A DNA stretch of 47,707 nucleotides from Terrimonas_B sp041743125 (GCA_041743125.1 JBGTNK010000231.1:1-47707), one strand, 5' to 3'; positions 7,905 to 17,135 are shown, numbered from the stretch's first letter. Notes: generated by a model not told the origin, from the letters alone. Program-made: numbers and translations.

Positions 7905-9191
7905 TTATCTTTTTACATCTGCTACCAGGAATATACTTCCGCAAACGATAACCAGATCATTTTTGGTTGCTTTTTCTTTAGCTTCTTTAAGGGCACTGTT
8001 AACATCAGGAAAGGTTTTGCCACTAAGCCCGATAGCCTGCGCTTTTTCCAAAAGGATTTCTGCATTTAATGCCCGGGGAATGGGAGCCTGTGTAAAATAA
8101 TACGTAGCTGTATTTGGCAACAGGCTTATTATATTATCGATAGGCTTATCGTTGACTGTTCCAAAAATTATATGCAACTGGTGATGATCTGTCAGTTCAA
8201 TTTGTCTTATTATTTGTTGGATGCCATCCTCATTGTGTCCTACATCTAAAATCACCGGTGGATGCTCCTCAATGATTTCCCAGCGGCCATTAAGGCCAGT
8301 CAATTTTTTAACCTGCGAAAGTCCTCTTTGTATAAAATTTTCGTCAATAAGCCAGCCTGGCTTCAATTGAGAGCAAGCTTCCAGAACGGTGAGCAAGTTT
8401 TTGATTTGATATAGGCCACCCATGTCTAACCGGTAAACTTTGTGATCGGTTTTATTAACTTCTGCCACTTCTACCACCAGATCGTGTTTATCCCATTTCC
8501 ATTCCATCGCCTGCCTGGTTTTAAATGCAAAATGGATCGGCGCTTTTTTTTCTTTGGCTGTTTTTTCAAATACCGGCTGTGTTTCTTCCACTACTTCTCC
8601 TATAATAACCGGGATACCTTCTTTTATGATTCCTGCTTTTTCCCTGGCTATTTTTTCAAGACTATCTCCCAACAGGTTGGTATGATCCCATCCTATGTTG
8701 GTAATAACACATAATTCCGGTATAATTATATTCGTACTATCCAGTCTTCCTCCAAGCCCGGTTTCTATAATTGCTATGTCCACCTTTTGTTTTTCAAAAT
8801 AATCAAATGCCATAGCCACTGTGATCTCAAAAAAACTGGGTTCAATTTCATCAATTAATGGATGTATTCTCCCGGTAAAATCAATGACAAAATCTTCGCT
8901 GATCATTTCGCCATTTATCTTTATTCTTTCCCTGAAATCTTGTAAGTGAGGAGAAGTATACAGACCGGTTTTGTACCCGGAAGTTTGAAAAATAGCAGCC
9001 AGCATATGACTGACAGAACCTTTTCCGTTTGTACCTGCAATATGAATTGTTTTTATTTTTTGTTGAGGATTGCCAAGAGATTTACATAAATGAATCGTAT
9101 TGTTTAAATCCTCCTTGTAAGCTGCAAGGCCTATTCTGCTGTACATGGGCAAACGGGTAAATAGAAAATCAAGAGTTTGTTGGTAAGTCAT
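7905..9191 (-). CDS. folC: Bifunctional folylpolyglutamate / dihydrofolate synthase
   Basis: Adds glutamate to folates and probably to dihydropteroate. The protein is 428 residues from the ATG at 9191. The start MTYQQTLDFLFTRLPMYSRIG is typical of FolC, the ATP loop HIAGTNGKGSVSHMLA is near residue 50, and IETGLGGRLDSTN and the C-terminal Mur-ligase-type domain (LDVGHNEDGIQ) follow. The frame is open back to 9338, but those extra 49 residues look unlike FolC, and a perfect -7 element lies at 9228-9235 inside them, so I chose 9191. Confidence 0.95.
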   Translation of the reverse strand: MTYQQTLDFLFTRLPMYSRIGLAAYKEDLNNTIHLCKSLGNPQQKIKTIHIAGTNGKGSVSHMLAAIFQTSGYKTGLYTSPHLQDFRERIKINGEMISEDFVIDFTGRIHPLIDEIEPSFFEITVAMAFDYFEKQKVDIAIIETGLGGRLDSTNIIIPELCVITNIGWDHTNLLGDSLEKIAREKAGIIKEGIPVIIGEVVEETQPVFEKTAKEKKAPIHFAFKTRQAMEWKWDKHDLVVEVAEVNKTDHKVYRLDMGGLYQIKNLLTVLEACSQLKPGWLIDENFIQRGLSQVKKLTGLNGRWEIIEEHPPVILDVGHNEDGIQQIIRQIELTDHHQLHIIFGTVNDKPIDNIISLLPNTATYYFTQAPIPRALNAEILLEKAQAIGLSGKTFPDVNSALKEAKEKATKNDLVIVCGSIFLVADVKR

Positions 9192-9227
9192 GTAGCAGAA
9201 AATTTCTAACGCTTTTACTGGCAAAAG

Positions 9228-9258
9228 CAAATTTAATGCTGAACAGCCAGTAACCAAT
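9228..9258 (-). promoter_or_regulatory. Promoter of folC
   Basis: Read on the minus strand, TTGG is followed after 18 bases by TAAATTTG (9235 to 9228), a perfect TAnnTTTG. It is 37 bases upstream of the ATG at 9191 and rules against the longer start at 9338. Confidence 0.5.
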
Positions 9259-9360
9259 CTTCCGAAAAATGAGTGTGGATTTACAATTAGTCCGCAAAAA
9301 ATAACCAGGTAGGTTTCATTATTGATGCAGGAACTCATTAATGAAATAGAGGAAAGCCAT

Positions 9361-9918
9361 TTAAAAGATTGGGGAATTCATTCTTTTGAAATTCGCTATC
9401 GGGCCCATCAATTCTTTATAAATTGAAAAATTTTCTTCATCGAAACAAACAAAATAAACCTTGTCAATGATTGTTTCATTTTGGAGAAAACCTAATACGG
9501 TGGCAAGGGCAGCAATTGCCGCCTCCGTTTTTGGATACCCAAATACCCCGGTGCTGATGTTCGGAAACGCTATCGTACGTAAATTATTTTCTACTGCCAG
9601 TTTCAATGAATTGTAGTAGCATTCACAAAGTTTTTCAGATTCATTATCGTTACCCTTTTTCCAAACAGGACCCACTGTATGAATTACAAATTTTGCCGGC
9701 AGATTACCGGCACTTGTGATTACCGCCTGACCGGTTTTACATTCACCTTGTTTAGCAATAATTTTCCTGCATTCTTCCAGGATAACAGGCCCACCAACTC
9801 TGTGTATTGATCCGTCTACGCCTCCACCTCCTGATAAACTTGAATTGGCTGCATTGACAATTGCGTCAACTTCAAACTTCGTAATATCCCCTTGATGATA
9901 GAGTAGCTTTTGTTCCAT
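9361..9918 (-). CDS. Macrodomain protein, O-acetyl-ADP-ribose deacetylase-like
   Basis: A 185-residue single macrodomain of the MacroD/YmdB type. These enzymes hydrolyse O-acetyl-ADP-ribose and can remove ADP-ribose from acidic residues. The signature GDIT (residues 11-14), VNAANSSLSGGGGVDGSIHR (25-44) and the AFPNISTGVFGYP loop (117-129) are all present. It stands alone upstream of folC. A perfect TAAATTTG lies only six bases before its ATG, which would make the mRNA almost leaderless if used. Confidence 0.92.
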   Translation of the reverse strand: MEQKLLYHQGDITKFEVDAIVNAANSSLSGGGGVDGSIHRVGGPVILEECRKIIAKQGECKTGQAVITSAGNLPAKFVIHTVGPVWKKGNDNESEKLCECYYNSLKLAVENNLRTIAFPNISTGVFGYPKTEAAIAALATVLGFLQNETIIDKVYFVCFDEENFSIYKELMGPIANFKRMNSPIF

Positions 9919-9941
9919 CTTAACAAATTTAATGAATATTG

Positions 9942-9979
9942 AAAAAAAAATGCCACACTATCCTGTGCGGCATTTTTTT
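9942..9979 (-). terminator. Terminator of the TonB-like gene
   Basis: A-rich arm with TGCC-CAC pairs with GTG-GGCA followed by T7 (one A/C mismatch in the stem). On the minus strand it follows the TonB-like gene by about 50 bases and ends in a U-rich tail. Confidence 0.75.
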
Positions 9980-10027
9980 ATTTACCCTGTATCGATATTA
10001 CAGGACTAGTCAAATTCTTAAAAAAGT

Positions 10028-10924
10028 TTATCCGTTAACCCTGAAATTAAATTGAACAGTTACTGTGGATTCATGATCTGATTTATTAAACTTGATGTTT
10101 CTCAGGTATTGAACAATAGCATTTCTATATGCTGAGCTGGTAGAAGAGGACCCTCTTGAAAAGTTCTCAAAACGACCCACTCCATCTGGTGAAACTTTTA
10201 TATCAACATAAATAGTTGCTTTATCCAGGTCTCCTTCAAATGAATAACTTGAAATGATCCTTCGATCACCTTTGGTTACTCTTGGTCCTACGCCGGTCCC
10301 TGTTCCCGAACCTGTTCCTCCACCAGCACCCGTTCCACTTCCACCGCCTGAACCACTACCGTTTCCAACACCATTTCCCTGGCCTGTGCCACCACTTCTT
10401 TCATAGTTTTCGGCAGCACCCCCTCCTGTACTGGTTCCACCAGTTGTTTTACCCAATATTGCCTTCGGTTTTGGAGGAGCAGGAGGTTTCGGGTCAGGCA
10501 CAGGTTCTGTTTTTACAATGGATTTGTTCTCATTTATTTTTGTCGCTGTGGGTTTTGGATTATCGGGCTTAAGTATGGCAGGACTAACTTTTTCATTGAC
10601 GTCTTCCTCTATATCTTTTGCATCATCTTCAGTGCCAGGTTGCGGAGGCGAATAAGGAGCAGCACCTCTTTCTCCAATGGCCTGCACAGGATTACCACCT
10701 CCTCCGCCACCGCCTGCTTGTTTTAATTCAATCGGAGGTTCATCAGGAAGATTTAGTTCTACCAAAATGCTTTGATCCTGTAAAGGAGGAACAATAGCAG
10801 GCAGGGTCCACGTCCAGAAAAACATAAGCAAAAACAACAGGCCCGCAAACCCCGTCGTAATCATTGTCGCCTGCGTATTTTTCCTGGCCTCAAAAGATGC
10901 GGACATAGTATAATAGTTATTCAT
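10028..10924 (-). CDS. TonB-like energy transducer
   Basis: A 298-residue protein with a short cytoplasmic start and one membrane helix (about residues 22-48, ending TWTLPAIVPP). A long periplasmic linker follows, rich in Pro, Lys and Gly (a seven-Gly run, a PKPPAPPKPK stretch, then Gly-Ser/Thr repeats at about 160-215), and then a C-terminal TonB-like domain (VDIKVSPDGVGRFEN onwards). It would couple the proton gradient to outer-membrane receptors, but no exbB/exbD is adjacent. The perfect TAGATTTG at 10926-10933 touches the first ATG, so translation may really start at Met7 (10906). Confidence 0.8.
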   Translation of the reverse strand: MNNYYTMSASFEARKNTQATMITTGFAGLLFLLMFFWTWTLPAIVPPLQDQSILVELNLPDEPPIELKQAGGGGGGGNPVQAIGERGAAPYSPPQPGTEDDAKDIEEDVNEKVSPAILKPDNPKPTATKINENKSIVKTEPVPDPKPPAPPKPKAILGKTTGGTSTGGGAAENYERSGGTGQGNGVGNGSGSGGGSGTGAGGGTGSGTGTGVGPRVTKGDRRIISSYSFEGDLDKATIYVDIKVSPDGVGRFENFSRGSSSTSSAYRNAIVQYLRNIKFNKSDHESTVTVQFNFRVNG

Positions 10925-10925
10925 A

Positions 10926-10933
10926 CAAATCTA
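10926..10933 (-). promoter_or_regulatory. -7 element overlapping the TonB-like gene start
   Basis: TAGATTTG on the minus strand matches TAnnTTTG and ends one base before the ATG at 10924. A transcript from here would begin inside the first codons and favour the in-frame ATG at 10906. Confidence 0.35.
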
Positions 10934-11341
10934 CGTTTTGATAAATACAGGCTATTAACTTAGTTTTTCACACCTGTGTATTTAACGGTGTAAAGATTGT
11001 ATAACTTATACAAGCTACCCTATAAATAATGTTAATATTCCTTGTTCTTAAATATTGAAAAGTAGTTGGGAATTGGATACCACATTTGTAGATCCAATTG
11101 GACAATATTATGACAGAAAAATATTTTATAGCCAGACAGGTAATGTTTATTGGGCTCAGTTTTTCTTTAACAATAAATATTTAGGCATCTTACTGTATCA
11201 GTTCCAAACGAATAAGGAGAATAATTGAAATCCATATTATTTCAAATCTTAATACCTGGAATATATTTTTTGTATAACGGCTTAGTTGGTTGAGTTTTTG
11301 GAACAAAGCAGAAAAATATATTCATTCTAAAATTCTGAATT
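10934..11341. other. Intergenic region, about 410 bases
   Basis: Spacer between the divergent TonB-like and CHRD genes. I see no convincing gene; the longest plus-strand candidate is a 24-codon ATG frame at 11110-11184 with no supporting features. A TTTTTGG near 11296 followed by TATATTCA could be a poor promoter for the CHRD lipoprotein. Confidence 0.3.
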
Positions 11342-11830
11342 ATGGAAACTAGAAAATTTAAACGCAATTTTTTTGCCTCGCTGGCCGGTTTAGCTTTATT
11401 CGGGACATTAGTATTATCATCATGTGAAAAAAATGAAGATGATGATAGAAATACTAATGCGAAGTATTCAGTTTCGGGTGCCGCATCTGGTATGCAGGAA
11501 GTTCCTTCTGTAACAACAAGTGCTACTGGAAATTTAGCAGGAACATATGACACCGTTTCTAAGAAGCTTATCTATTCAATAAGTTGGAATGGCCTGTCTG
11601 GTGATGCAACTATGGCTCATTTTCACGGTCCGGCGCTTGCAGGCGATAATGCTTCACCCATTGAAACATTGAAGATCGTTACAAATGGTTCTACCGGAAC
11701 GGCTAAGGATACCATTACTGCATCTGCGATATTGCACACAGCCATATTAGCAGGACAGGTTTATTATAACATCCATACAGCAGCTAATCCTGGTGGAGAA
11801 ATCAGGGGACAGGTAAACATTTCCCAATAA
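11342..11830 (+). CDS. CHRD-domain lipoprotein
   Basis: A 162-residue exported lipoprotein. Its signal peptide ends in the lipobox LVLSSC (Cys at about residue 29), followed by an acidic linker ENEDDDRN. The rest is one CHRD domain, named after chordin: VSGAASGMQEVPSV, then MAHFHGPA and the closing YYNIHTAANPGGEIRGQV. The biochemical role of bacterial CHRD domains is not established. It is followed directly by a good terminator and so is monocistronic. Confidence 0.9.
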   Translation: METRKFKRNFFASLAGLALFGTLVLSSCEKNEDDDRNTNAKYSVSGAASGMQEVPSVTTSATGNLAGTYDTVSKKLIYSISWNGLSGDATMAHFHGPALAGDNASPIETLKIVTNGSTGTAKDTITASAILHTAILAGQVYYNIHTAANPGGEIRGQVNISQ

Positions 11831-11853
11831 ATTTATTATATAACAAAATAGAG

Positions 11854-11895
11854 CAGGTGCCCGCTGGTTTTAAGCCGGGGCACTTGTTTTTTTTT
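11854..11895 (+). terminator. Terminator of the CHRD gene
   Basis: CAGGTGCCC (11854-11862) pairs with GGGCACTTG (11878-11886) with one wobble, followed by nine T. It is 24 bases past the stop. Confidence 0.88.
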
Positions 11896-11985
11896 GCAGG
11901 CGATAAACAACGCAACATTTTTCTTGATTTTAAAATGATAAAAACCGAGCGGCTCGTTCCGGTAATTGAATCATCTTAATTCAAA

Positions 11986-13335
11986 TTATATTGGAATGGA
12001 AAGAGAATTTCCTGTATTTCTTTTCGACATTTTTAAAAACCGGCTTATTAAAAAAAGGGAAGCCAGTGTAAGTCCTGTAATAAGCCCAAGCCAAATACCC
12101 GAAGACCCCATTTCAAATGTAAAAGCCAATACATAACCAACAGGAAGACCTATTACCCAATAGGCAATACCAATCATTACAGTAGGATATTTTACATCTT
12201 TAATACCCCTTAAAAGACCTGCGCCAATAGCCTGGGTGCTATCTGAAATTTGAAAAACTGCTGCAAAAAGCAAAAGCGTTCCGGCAAGCTGAAGAACTTC
12301 CTGGTTTTTATTAAAAAGCATGGGCAATTGATGACGAAACAAGCCAAACGAAATGGCACAAAACATTCCGTAAGCCAGTGCTACCAGGAGAGTGCTTTTG
12401 CCAATCTTCTCAATTTTTGCCCAATCCCTCCGGCCAAATGAATTACTAACCCGGATGGATCCTGCCTGGGCCAATCCCATGGATACCATAAATGTAAATG
12501 AAGCACAACTCAGGGCAATTTGATGCGATGCCTGGGCAATGGCACTGATGGTACCAATGATGATACCGGATACCGCAAAAGCTCCGGCCTCCATACCGAT
12601 TTGCAGGCTGCTTGGAATGCCAATATGCATTAATTCTTTTTGGGTTTGCCAGCGTAATCTCCATTGGCTGCCACTAACAGCCATATACTTTCTGAAGGTA
12701 GAATGCTTGAGAATAATAATTCCAAGGACGATAAACATAATTGAACGTGTAATCAAGGTAGCCCAACCGGCACCCACCAATTCCAACCTGGGAAAACCTC
12801 CGTTGCCGTAAATCAAAAGCCAGTTCAAAAGAATATTGACGGGCATCCCTGCCAGAGAAATTAACATAGCCGTCCTGGTGAACTCAAGGCCATCTGTAAA
12901 TTGTTTCAGGGTCATAAATAAAAGCATGGGTATAATAGACAGGCCCATTAGTTTCATAAAGGGAAGGGCAAACTCTACCACTTCTGCATCCTGACCTAAA
13001 TGAAGTAAAATATTCTTGCCAAATACCAACGATAAGGAAATAACTATTGCTGTGATTGCACATAGAACAAATCCGTTAAAAAAATAATGTGATACCAATT
13101 TACTGTCGTGCCTGCCATGTGCCATAGAAACCATTTGTGATACGGAAATAGTCATTCCTATTCCCAGTACAAAAGGGATATTCATAGCATTCACCACCAG
13201 GGCAGCCGCCGCAAGTTGTTTATAGCTGATGGCTCCTACCATAGCTGTATCTATTATATGCAATGCCATCTGGGCAAGTTCTCCGATGATTATCGGTAAA
13301 GCCAGTCGTATTGTTTTAGAAGCTTCGAATCGCAT
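11986..13335 (-). CDS. MATE-family multidrug/Na+ exporter
   Basis: A 449-residue integral membrane protein with about twelve predicted helices in two halves. It opens with RLALPIIIGELAQMALHIIDTAMVG, the typical MATE helix 1. A second-half repeat begins near IGIPSSLQIGMEAGAFAVSG. MATE proteins extrude cationic drugs or metabolites using Na+ or H+ gradients; the substrate here is unknown. It is a single gene facing the CHRD gene. The last residues are basic and cytoplasmic. Confidence 0.93.
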   Translation of the reverse strand: MRFEASKTIRLALPIIIGELAQMALHIIDTAMVGAISYKQLAAAALVVNAMNIPFVLGIGMTISVSQMVSMAHGRHDSKLVSHYFFNGFVLCAITAIVISLSLVFGKNILLHLGQDAEVVEFALPFMKLMGLSIIPMLLFMTLKQFTDGLEFTRTAMLISLAGMPVNILLNWLLIYGNGGFPRLELVGAGWATLITRSIMFIVLGIIILKHSTFRKYMAVSGSQWRLRWQTQKELMHIGIPSSLQIGMEAGAFAVSGIIIGTISAIAQASHQIALSCASFTFMVSMGLAQAGSIRVSNSFGRRDWAKIEKIGKSTLLVALAYGMFCAISFGLFRHQLPMLFNKNQEVLQLAGTLLLFAAVFQISDSTQAIGAGLLRGIKDVKYPTVMIGIAYWVIGLPVGYVLAFTFEMGSSGIWLGLITGLTLASLFLISRFLKMSKRNTGNSLSIPI

Positions 13336-13509
13336 TGAAAAAGTTCATTATTTAAATGGGGAGCGAAGTTACCAAAGAAAAGGAGGGATAATCCTGAATT
13401 TTATTCTGAAATGAATTACCAAATAAAAAAGACTTTTAATTACGGCAAATTGTAATTATGGTATATTTATTTTAATTAATTATTTTCGATCCACCAAACA
13501 ATTTACTTT

Positions 13510-13953
13510 ATGAGAAAAGCATTTTTAATGACCCTGATGATAATAAGTGGAATTTTATTTTCTACTCCAGGGTATAGCAAGAATGACAATAAGTTTAGCG
13601 ATTCAATTTTTATTTATGTATACAGGGTAGGGCAGTTTTCAGGAGCTGCAGCCAACTGGGCCGTATTCCTTGATGAGGAGAAAAAATGCAAGTTGAGTAA
13701 TAATAAATATATGCGTCTTGCCGTAACCCCTGGAAAACACAAAGTCAGTGCAAAAATTGGCGGAGTTGGCTTGCTGAAAAAAGAAACGGAGGTGGAGATA
13801 GATGCCGAAGCAGGAGTAAGTTATTTTATTGCCTGTAATGTTAAGCAAAGCATTACCCGGGCCAGGTTGGAATTGATAGAGGTCACAAAAAATACTGCTA
13901 ACAAACAAATGGAAAAAATGGCATTGGACAATTGCCATGAAAACCAGGAATAA
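13510..13953 (+). CDS. Secreted DUF2846-like protein
   Basis: A 147-residue protein with a signal peptide (residues 1-23, ending TPGYSK). The body fits the DUF2846 pattern: IYVYRVGQFSGAAANWAVFLD, then a short loop and YMRLAVTPGKHKVSAKIG, which suggests a small beta-sandwich. The function of the family is unknown. The assignment rests on my memory of the motif and is moderate. The last ten coding bases are one arm of the terminator hairpin. Confidence 0.7.
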   Translation: MRKAFLMTLMIISGILFSTPGYSKNDNKFSDSIFIYVYRVGQFSGAAANWAVFLDEEKKCKLSNNKYMRLAVTPGKHKVSAKIGGVGLLKKETEVEIDAEAGVSYFIACNVKQSITRARLELIEVTKNTANKQMEKMALDNCHENQE

Positions 13954-13978
13954 ATGCTGATGATTTCCTGGTTTTTAT
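13940..13978 (+). terminator. Terminator overlapping the stop of the DUF2846-like gene
   Basis: A perfect 11-bp stem AAAACCAGGAA (13940-13950) / TTCCTGGTTTT (13965-13975), with the stop codon inside the loop and a T-rich 3' side. Genes converge here, so it may act in both directions. Confidence 0.8.
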
Positions 13979-13997
13979 TCCAGGCAAAAGGCAGGGT

Positions 13998-15299
13998 TTA
14001 GTTATGTGCGTAATCCATTTCAAATTTACCCTTGATCCTTTCGATTGGTGGATTGAAATAGCCATATTTAAGGTCGGGAAATTCTTCGCGGATCAATTCC
14101 TGCAATTGTTTTATTCCCATAAATTCCCCGGTTTCTGTCACTCCAATTTTTCCAAGGTACCAATCGGGATCAATATTGAAATTTCTCCATTGGATCATTT
14201 TCAGGCCAGTGGTTTGTATCAATTTTCGCAGGGCTTCATATTCTGCCACACTATCCGTCATGCCAGGGAAAACAAAATAATTGATAGAGGTCCATCCACC
14301 AAACGAATTAACTACTCTGAGGCTTTCGACAATATCTTCAAAATCGTAATTGTTCGGACGATAATATGGCATATAAACCTCACGACGTGCAGAGTTGGTG
14401 CTCACCCGAATGGAATCCAGACCGGATTCACATAATATTTTTACAGCATCCGGTTTTGAGCCATTAGTATTGATATTGATACTCCCTTTGCTGGTGTGCT
14501 TCCGGATCTCAATAATAGCATCCCGGATAGTTTCCCACATCAGCAAAGGTTCCCCTTCGCATCCCTGTCCGAAGCTAATAATGGGGTAGGGAGCTGTCTC
14601 AAGATGCGGTACAGTAAATTCTACAATTTCTTCTGCTGTAGGTTTAAAATTTAACCTGTCTTGAGTAGAAACAATAGTTTCTTCATCTGGCTGCAGAGAA
14701 ATACAACCCACACAATTGGCGTTGCAAGCCGGGGAAACAGGCACCGGGCATTCCCATCTGCCCAGGAAATAATTTCGGGCGGCGGGACAGGTATATGTCA
14801 AAGCACAATTATGACCCAGGTGACTAACGAGGCGATTATGAGGATATGCTTTTAAAAATTGTTGCACATTCAGCTCCACTTTTTTTTGGTCGTATCCGGA
14901 ACTATCCTGCCTTATATCAGGTTCAATCCGGGCAGCCGGAACAAAAAATTTATCATTGAACCATCCTGCGGCAGTATAGCAAAACAATGGGAGGGTAGGT
15001 GCATCTTTTTCTGCCTCATATGCTGATAGAAAGTATCCGGTGTGAGCAGGAGGAATAAAAGCCGCTACAGCCCATCCTTTTTCACAAAGCCGCATTTTGC
15101 CAGTTTTTACATCAAGCCCAATTCCTTTGCGGCCAGGCAATTCGTATAAAGAGCCGCCTTCGGGCAATTCAATCCAATCCTCCTGCGGAACGGGCATTGC
15201 ATCCCAACCGCTGCGGCCAACAGCATATAAGGTGGTGTCTTCAAAGATTTTTCCTTTGCCATTGGAATAAAGTACATATGGAGTAGTAGAAATTGTCAT
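13998..15299 (-). CDS. Radical SAM protein of unknown reaction
   Basis: A 433-residue protein with the radical SAM cluster motif CNANCVGC (Cys192, 196, 199), preceded by a roughly 190-residue N-terminal region. That region carries further cysteines (Cys165, 171, 184), which may hold a second metal site. Downstream, FGQGCEGEPLL and NTNGSKPDAV fit the SAM-binding barrel. I cannot assign the substrate. The frame is open to 15392, but that would overlap the upstream gene and add 31 unlikely residues, so I chose the ATG at 15299. It is last in the aguB-aguA-speB run. Confidence 0.85.
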   Translation of the reverse strand: MTISTTPYVLYSNGKGKIFEDTTLYAVGRSGWDAMPVPQEDWIELPEGGSLYELPGRKGIGLDVKTGKMRLCEKGWAVAAFIPPAHTGYFLSAYEAEKDAPTLPLFCYTAAGWFNDKFFVPAARIEPDIRQDSSGYDQKKVELNVQQFLKAYPHNRLVSHLGHNCALTYTCPAARNYFLGRWECPVPVSPACNANCVGCISLQPDEETIVSTQDRLNFKPTAEEIVEFTVPHLETAPYPIISFGQGCEGEPLLMWETIRDAIIEIRKHTSKGSININTNGSKPDAVKILCESGLDSIRVSTNSARREVYMPYYRPNNYDFEDIVESLRVVNSFGGWTSINYFVFPGMTDSVAEYEALRKLIQTTGLKMIQWRNFNIDPDWYLGKIGVTETGEFMGIKQLQELIREEFPDLKYGYFNPPIERIKGKFEMDYAHN

Positions 15300-15337
15300 G
15301 TCTGGTAAATAAAAATCTAAAAAAGGCAGCTGTAAAT

Positions 15338-15973
15338 TTAACCGGATCTTTCGCTCTTTTTTGATAAGGCAAATTGTAATTGATTTTGGCAAAAGTCGTT
15401 AAATTCCTTCTCTAACACGGGATAATCATCTAAGGAAATGATTTTCCCGGCTTCCGGATCAGATTTATCAATTCCTGATTGATGTGAACCATTCCAATCT
15501 GGTTTGACCTGCAAAATTTTGTTATTAATAAAATCAAGAGTGAGTAAACCATCTTTCAGCACGATATTATTAAACTCATTCCAATTGTATGTTGAATTTA
15601 GAAAACTGTTCACTTTAATTTCTGACTCAGAAATAATGACTACCGCCTCGCCTTCCATACGGTATTGAAGGATCAATAAAAATAAAAATACTATCGAAAA
15701 ATAATAGTAAGGTGTTTCAATCAACCAGACAACAGCGACCAAAAAATAAGCAGCAATATAAGATCTGTTTTTTTTTATATTAAATTTCCAATGGTACAGC
15801 CCATAAAAAAATGAGAGAATGGCTGCAGCAATCAGTATGATCTTTTTATCAATTGGAGCATAGGCATATCCTAATGCAAAAAAGGCAATGGAGTTAATGA
15901 TAAATAATAAGGACGCCACCCTTTTATATCCTGCAACTTTTTGATCACTGATCTTAAATTGGTAATAATTCAA
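15338..15973 (-). CDS. Membrane protein with possible PH-like domain, unknown function
   Basis: I do not recognise it beyond a fold-level guess. The 211-residue protein has about four hydrophobic helices (residues 18-40, 44-60, 70-85, 87-103), then a soluble part starting MEGEAVVIISESEIKVNSF that looks like a bacterial PH-type domain. It begins only 11 bases after the agmatinase stop, so it should be cotranscribed. The first codon is TTG, next to a nine-T run on its own strand; no upstream ATG exists, so the start is uncertain. Confidence 0.6.
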   Translation of the reverse strand: MNYYQFKISDQKVAGYKRVASLLFIINSIAFFALGYAYAPIDKKIILIAAAILSFFYGLYHWKFNIKKNRSYIAAYFLVAVVWLIETPYYYFSIVFLFLLILQYRMEGEAVVIISESEIKVNSFLNSTYNWNEFNNIVLKDGLLTLDFINNKILQVKPDWNGSHQSGIDKSDPEAGKIISLDDYPVLEKEFNDFCQNQLQFALSKKSERSG

Positions 15974-15984
15974 AAAAAAATAGT

Positions 15985-17028
15985 TTAACTATTACTTGCC
16001 AATAAGAAGTTGCACAATTTAAATAAAACCCTGGCACCTACATTCGAATTCCAGTCCGAATCACTGATACCCACTTCGCACAAATCAAAACCTACGATCT
16101 TTCTTCCGCTTTCTATCACTTTCCTTAAAATGTAATAGACTTCTTCCGTTTCAAATCCTCCGGGCACAGGAGTTCCGGTATGCGGACATAATTTTCTGTC
16201 AAGCCCATCAATATCAAAACTGATATATACCAGTTCTGGTAATTTACTGACTATTTCGCTGGCTATGATTTTCCAGGTTTCTCCTTCAAACTGGCGGGTC
16301 TTGATATCCTTATCAAAATAGGTGACAACCCTTTGATCGTTATTTTTCAAATATTCCCATTCATCGCCTCCGTAATCACGGACTCCCACTTGAACCAATT
16401 TACTTAAATGGGGAATTTCAGCAAGGGCATTATACATGATGCTGGCGTGAGAATAATTGAAAGTTTCATAGGCCTCACGCAGATCACAGTGTGCATCAAT
16501 TTGCAACACTCCAAAATCACCGTTCTTTTCTCCAATAGCCCTCATAAAGCCTAAGGGTACACTATGGTCACCCCCCAAAACGCCAACCAGTTTTCCTTTA
16601 TCTAACAAACCCTTTGTTTGATCATATACCCACCTGTTAAGAAAAACACCGCCTTCATTAACATCTTTCAATGTTTTACTCATAAACTGGTTAGCACTTA
16701 CTTCTTCACCTTTGGAAATATAATCGATATATAATTCTGCTTCTTTCCTTAAGTAATCACTCTTCATCAAAAGTTTTCTATCAATAGACCGCATAAAATA
16801 CCCTTGCTTCCAGCCCTCAGGTACTTCTGCATCAAAAAGATCCACATGCAGGCTGGATTTAAATATGGCTTCTGGCGCACGGGCCGTTCCGGAGCCATAA
16901 CTTACTGTAACTTCCCAGGGAACAGGAACAATGATCAGTTTTGCATCATCCTCTGAAGAAGGCAGGCCGAATATGTTGTTGTTGGGATTACTTACAATGT
17001 TAGGATCAAAAGTCGAAAAGTCTGCCAT
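15985..17028 (-). CDS. speB: Agmatinase (arginase/ureohydrolase family)
   Basis: Hydrolyses agmatine to putrescine and urea using two Mn2+ ions. Metal ligands are visible: GGDHS (His155), DAHCD (Asp178, His180, Asp182) and SFDIDGLD (Asp272, Asp274). At 347 residues it is about 40 longer than typical SpeB, with an extra helical region near residues 85-140. The neighbours aguA and aguB act on agmatine too, which favours agmatine over arginine or formimidoylglutamate; that choice is by context. It lies 107 bases after aguA on the same strand. Confidence 0.85.
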   Translation of the reverse strand: MADFSTFDPNIVSNPNNNIFGLPSSEDDAKLIIVPVPWEVTVSYGSGTARAPEAIFKSSLHVDLFDAEVPEGWKQGYFMRSIDRKLLMKSDYLRKEAELYIDYISKGEEVSANQFMSKTLKDVNEGGVFLNRWVYDQTKGLLDKGKLVGVLGGDHSVPLGFMRAIGEKNGDFGVLQIDAHCDLREAYETFNYSHASIMYNALAEIPHLSKLVQVGVRDYGGDEWEYLKNNDQRVVTYFDKDIKTRQFEGETWKIIASEIVSKLPELVYISFDIDGLDRKLCPHTGTPVPGGFETEEVYYILRKVIESGRKIVGFDLCEVGISDSDWNSNVGARVLFKLCNFLLASNS

Positions 17029-17135
17029 CTTATTAAATTGAAAAAACGGTGCAAATTAGGAAATTCCGAATCAAACGGATTTTTAAATCCAAATTATATA
17101 CGGCTTAAGTGGTATGGCAGGTTTTTTTTAATTAT

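Noticed and set aside
9192..9338. Upstream extension of the folC frame by 49 codons
   Set aside because: It does not resemble FolC and contains a perfect promoter element; the ATG at 9191 fits the family start.
9924..9931. TAAATTTG six bases before the macrodomain ATG as a promoter
   Set aside because: It would make the mRNA nearly leaderless; kept only as a note in the gene entry.
10282..10572. Plus-strand frame inside the TonB-like gene
   Set aside because: It is antisense to the Gly/Pro-rich linker and reflects its repetitive composition.
11110..11184. 24-codon ATG frame upstream of the CHRD gene
   Set aside because: Too short, no conserved feature and no regulatory motif that would make it a leader peptide.
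15300..15392. Upstream extension of the radical SAM frame
   Set aside because: It overlaps the preceding gene and adds residues without family resemblance.
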